This document shows positions 5,775-6,965 of a stretch of DNA of 6,965 nucleotides, one piece after another. Positions within the stretch are counted from its first letter, which is position 1, and the number at the start of each line of letters is the position of its first letter. The position numbers were made by a program, and so were the translations under genes. Source of the DNA: Candidatus Sulfotelmatobacter sp. (GTDB lineage Bacteria > Acidobacteriota > Terriglobia > Terriglobales > Acidobacteriaceae); assembly GCA_030049565.1 (NCBI GenBank), contig JASIKQ010000551.1:1-6965 (forward strand). Reading direction: 5' to 3'. Below the pieces are notes generated by a model. The model was given only the letters and a program-made list of their open reading frames with translations. It was not told the DNA's origin and did no database searches.

Positions 5775-6965
5775 CTATTCGTAGCGCAGGGCCTCGATCG
5801 GATCAAGATTTGCCGCTTTCCATGCGGGATAGATGCCAAAAACCAGGCCCACGCCGGCAGCGGAAGTGAGGCCGAACAGCGTCCAAAACATCGACATATG
5901 GGCGGGCAGGGAAGGCCAAAACAGAGGAATCGAACCGGAGATAATCGCGCCCACCAAAATTCCAACCATTCCGCCGATCGCGGTGAGAAAGATCGCTTCC
6001 AACGTGAATTGCAAAAGAATATCCCGCTTCCGCGCCCCAATGGCTTTGCGGACGCCGATCTCCCGGGTGCGCTCGGTGACGCTAACCAGCATAATGTTCA
6101 TCACGCCCACGCCGCCAACGATCAAGCCGACGCTCGAGATCGCAAACATGCCAATGAATAGTGCGCCCGTGAGCTGGTTCCAGACGTCCGAGATCGAATC
6201 AGAGGTCAGGATGGCAAAATTGTCCGGTTTGTCGGGCGGAACCTTGCGGCGGCGGCGCAGCAGTTCGCGGATTTCATCCTCGGCCTTCGGCATGTCGTCG
6301 TGGGATGTCGCCTTCACGCTGATCCAGTGATCTTTGATTTCCGGGTGCAGGGTTCTGAAAGTGGTTAGCGGGAAGAAGATGCGGTTGTCGTTGGGATCTT
6401 TTCCACCGCTAAACACAGATTTGAGTTTGGCGAGAGTTCCGACCACCGCGAACAAGCGGCCCTCGATGTTAATCTCTTTGCCCAGCGGGTTTTCCGCTGG
6501 AAACAGCTCTTCTGCGGTATCGTGACCTAAAACAATAACCGTGGAGTGGTGCTCGTCGTCGGTCTCGGTGAACCATCGGCCTTCGCCCATCGGCAGATCG
6601 TAGACATCTTTTACCGACGCGGTATCGCCTTCGAGAATTGTGTTTTTGACTTTGCGGTCTCCATATTTCACGGCGAAAGTGCCCACCCCCAGTTCAGGGC
6701 GGAAAAAGCGCAGCCCGGCGGAAACCGCCTTTACGTGCGGCAATTGCTTGATGGCCTCGGCGTCCTCGAAAGTGAGCTTCTTGCGCGTGCGCATGTCTTC
6801 AGTGGGCCGGCCAAACGTGAGCGGGTCGAGATGATAGATAAATATATTGTCGGAGCCGACGCTGGCGACGACGTCGTGAACGTTGTCATCAAGGCCGCGT
6901 CCGATAGAAGAAACGCCGATCACCATGGCCACGCCGATGACGATTCCAAGCACCGTCAGCGATGA
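5775..6965 (-). CDS. MacB/FtsX-family ABC transporter permease, 5'-truncated by the window edge
   Basis: A nearly complete permease: 396 residues are visible and the frame stays open to the right edge ([14 protein letters not shown] at the beginning), so the GTG at 6953 is internal and the start lies outside. The first visible helix ([17 protein letters not shown]) is membrane segment 1. A large periplasmic MacB_PCD-type domain follows, with residues such as [18 protein letters not shown] and [13 protein letters not shown]. Three C-terminal helices lie at ~264-286, 313-345 and 355-377 (counting from 6953). The cytoplasmic coupling motif [18 protein letters not shown] and the terminal [18 protein letters not shown] are hallmarks of the MacB family. 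No fused ATPase domain is visible, so it needs a separate ATPase, likely encoded further upstream on this strand. Its stop at 5775 is followed within 26 bases by the hpnI-like ATG. Substrate unknown; a lipid, peptide or macrolide-type cargo is possible. Confidence 0.93.
   Translation of the reverse strand, partial: SSLTVLGIVIGVAMVIGVSSIGRGLDDNVHDVVASVGSDNIFIYHLDPLTFGRPTEDMRTRKKLTFEDAEAIKQLPHVKAVSAGLRFFRPELGVGTFAVKYGDRKVKNTILEGDTASVKDVYDLPMGEGRWFTETDDEHHSTVIVLGHDTAEELFPAENPLGKEINIEGRLFAVVGTLAKLKSVFSGGKDPNDNRIFFPLTTFRTLHPEIKDHWISVKATSHDDMPKAEDEIRELLRRRRKVPPDKPDNFAILTSDSISDVWNQLTGALFIGMFAISSVGLIVGGVGVMNIMLVSVTERTREIGVRKAIGARKRDILLQFTLEAIFLTAIGGMVGILVGAIISGSIPLFWPSLPAHMSMFWTLFGLTSAAGVGLVFGIYPAWKAANLDPIEALRYE

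Noticed and set aside
6546..6965. Open frame on the + strand opposite the permease
   Set aside because: It is antisense to the periplasmic domain of a clearly recognisable MacB-type permease.

Overview
This window is moderately GC-rich, densely coded bacterial DNA. Several features together suggest an Acidobacteria-like soil bacterium: a hopanoid-type glycosyltransferase (HpnI-like), MacA/MacB-class ABC export genes, a soluble hybrid histidine kinase, and a small coiled-coil/winged-helix protein of a kind I associate with acidobacterial genomes. The taxonomic call is an inference from gene content, not proof.

Layout, left to right. (1) The + strand at 1-1605 holds the 3' part of an HlyD/MacA-type periplasmic adaptor, overlapping by ATGA with a complete MacB/LolD-type ABC ATPase. 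No permease follows them. (2) A convergent intergenic hairpin at 1615-1660 separates this pair from a small - strand gene (1668-2162) that encodes a predicted coiled-coil plus winged-helix protein. (3) A non-coding divergent region of about 465 bases (2163-2628) contains several inverted repeats and weak promoter candidates. (4) The + strand at 2629-4613 encodes a soluble hybrid histidine kinase with the order REC-like, PAS, HisKA, HATPase, REC. Its reading frame is broken inside the ATPase domain at a run of eight G (3813-3820). One extra G, or a -1 slip on the run, would restore one protein of 661 residues. (5) On the - strand, a MacB-like permease (5775-6965, running off the right edge) is followed closely by an HpnI-like glycosyltransferase (4594-5748). 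The 3' end of the glycosyltransferase gene overlaps the kinase 3' end by 20 bases.

Functionally, the adaptor and ATPase should form two parts of a tripartite or Lol-like export machine whose permease lies outside the left edge or elsewhere. The right-hand permease may belong to a different export system and appears co-transcribed with hpnI. The kinase may sense a cytoplasmic signal through its PAS domain and pass phosphate to its own C-terminal receiver. Its N-terminal receiver has lost the usual phosphorylation residues and is probably a structural or binding module. I see no CRISPR array, transposase, tRNA, rRNA or clearly new multi-gene system. The most unusual items are the G-run frame break, the degenerate receiver and the inverted repeats in the divergent intergenic region.
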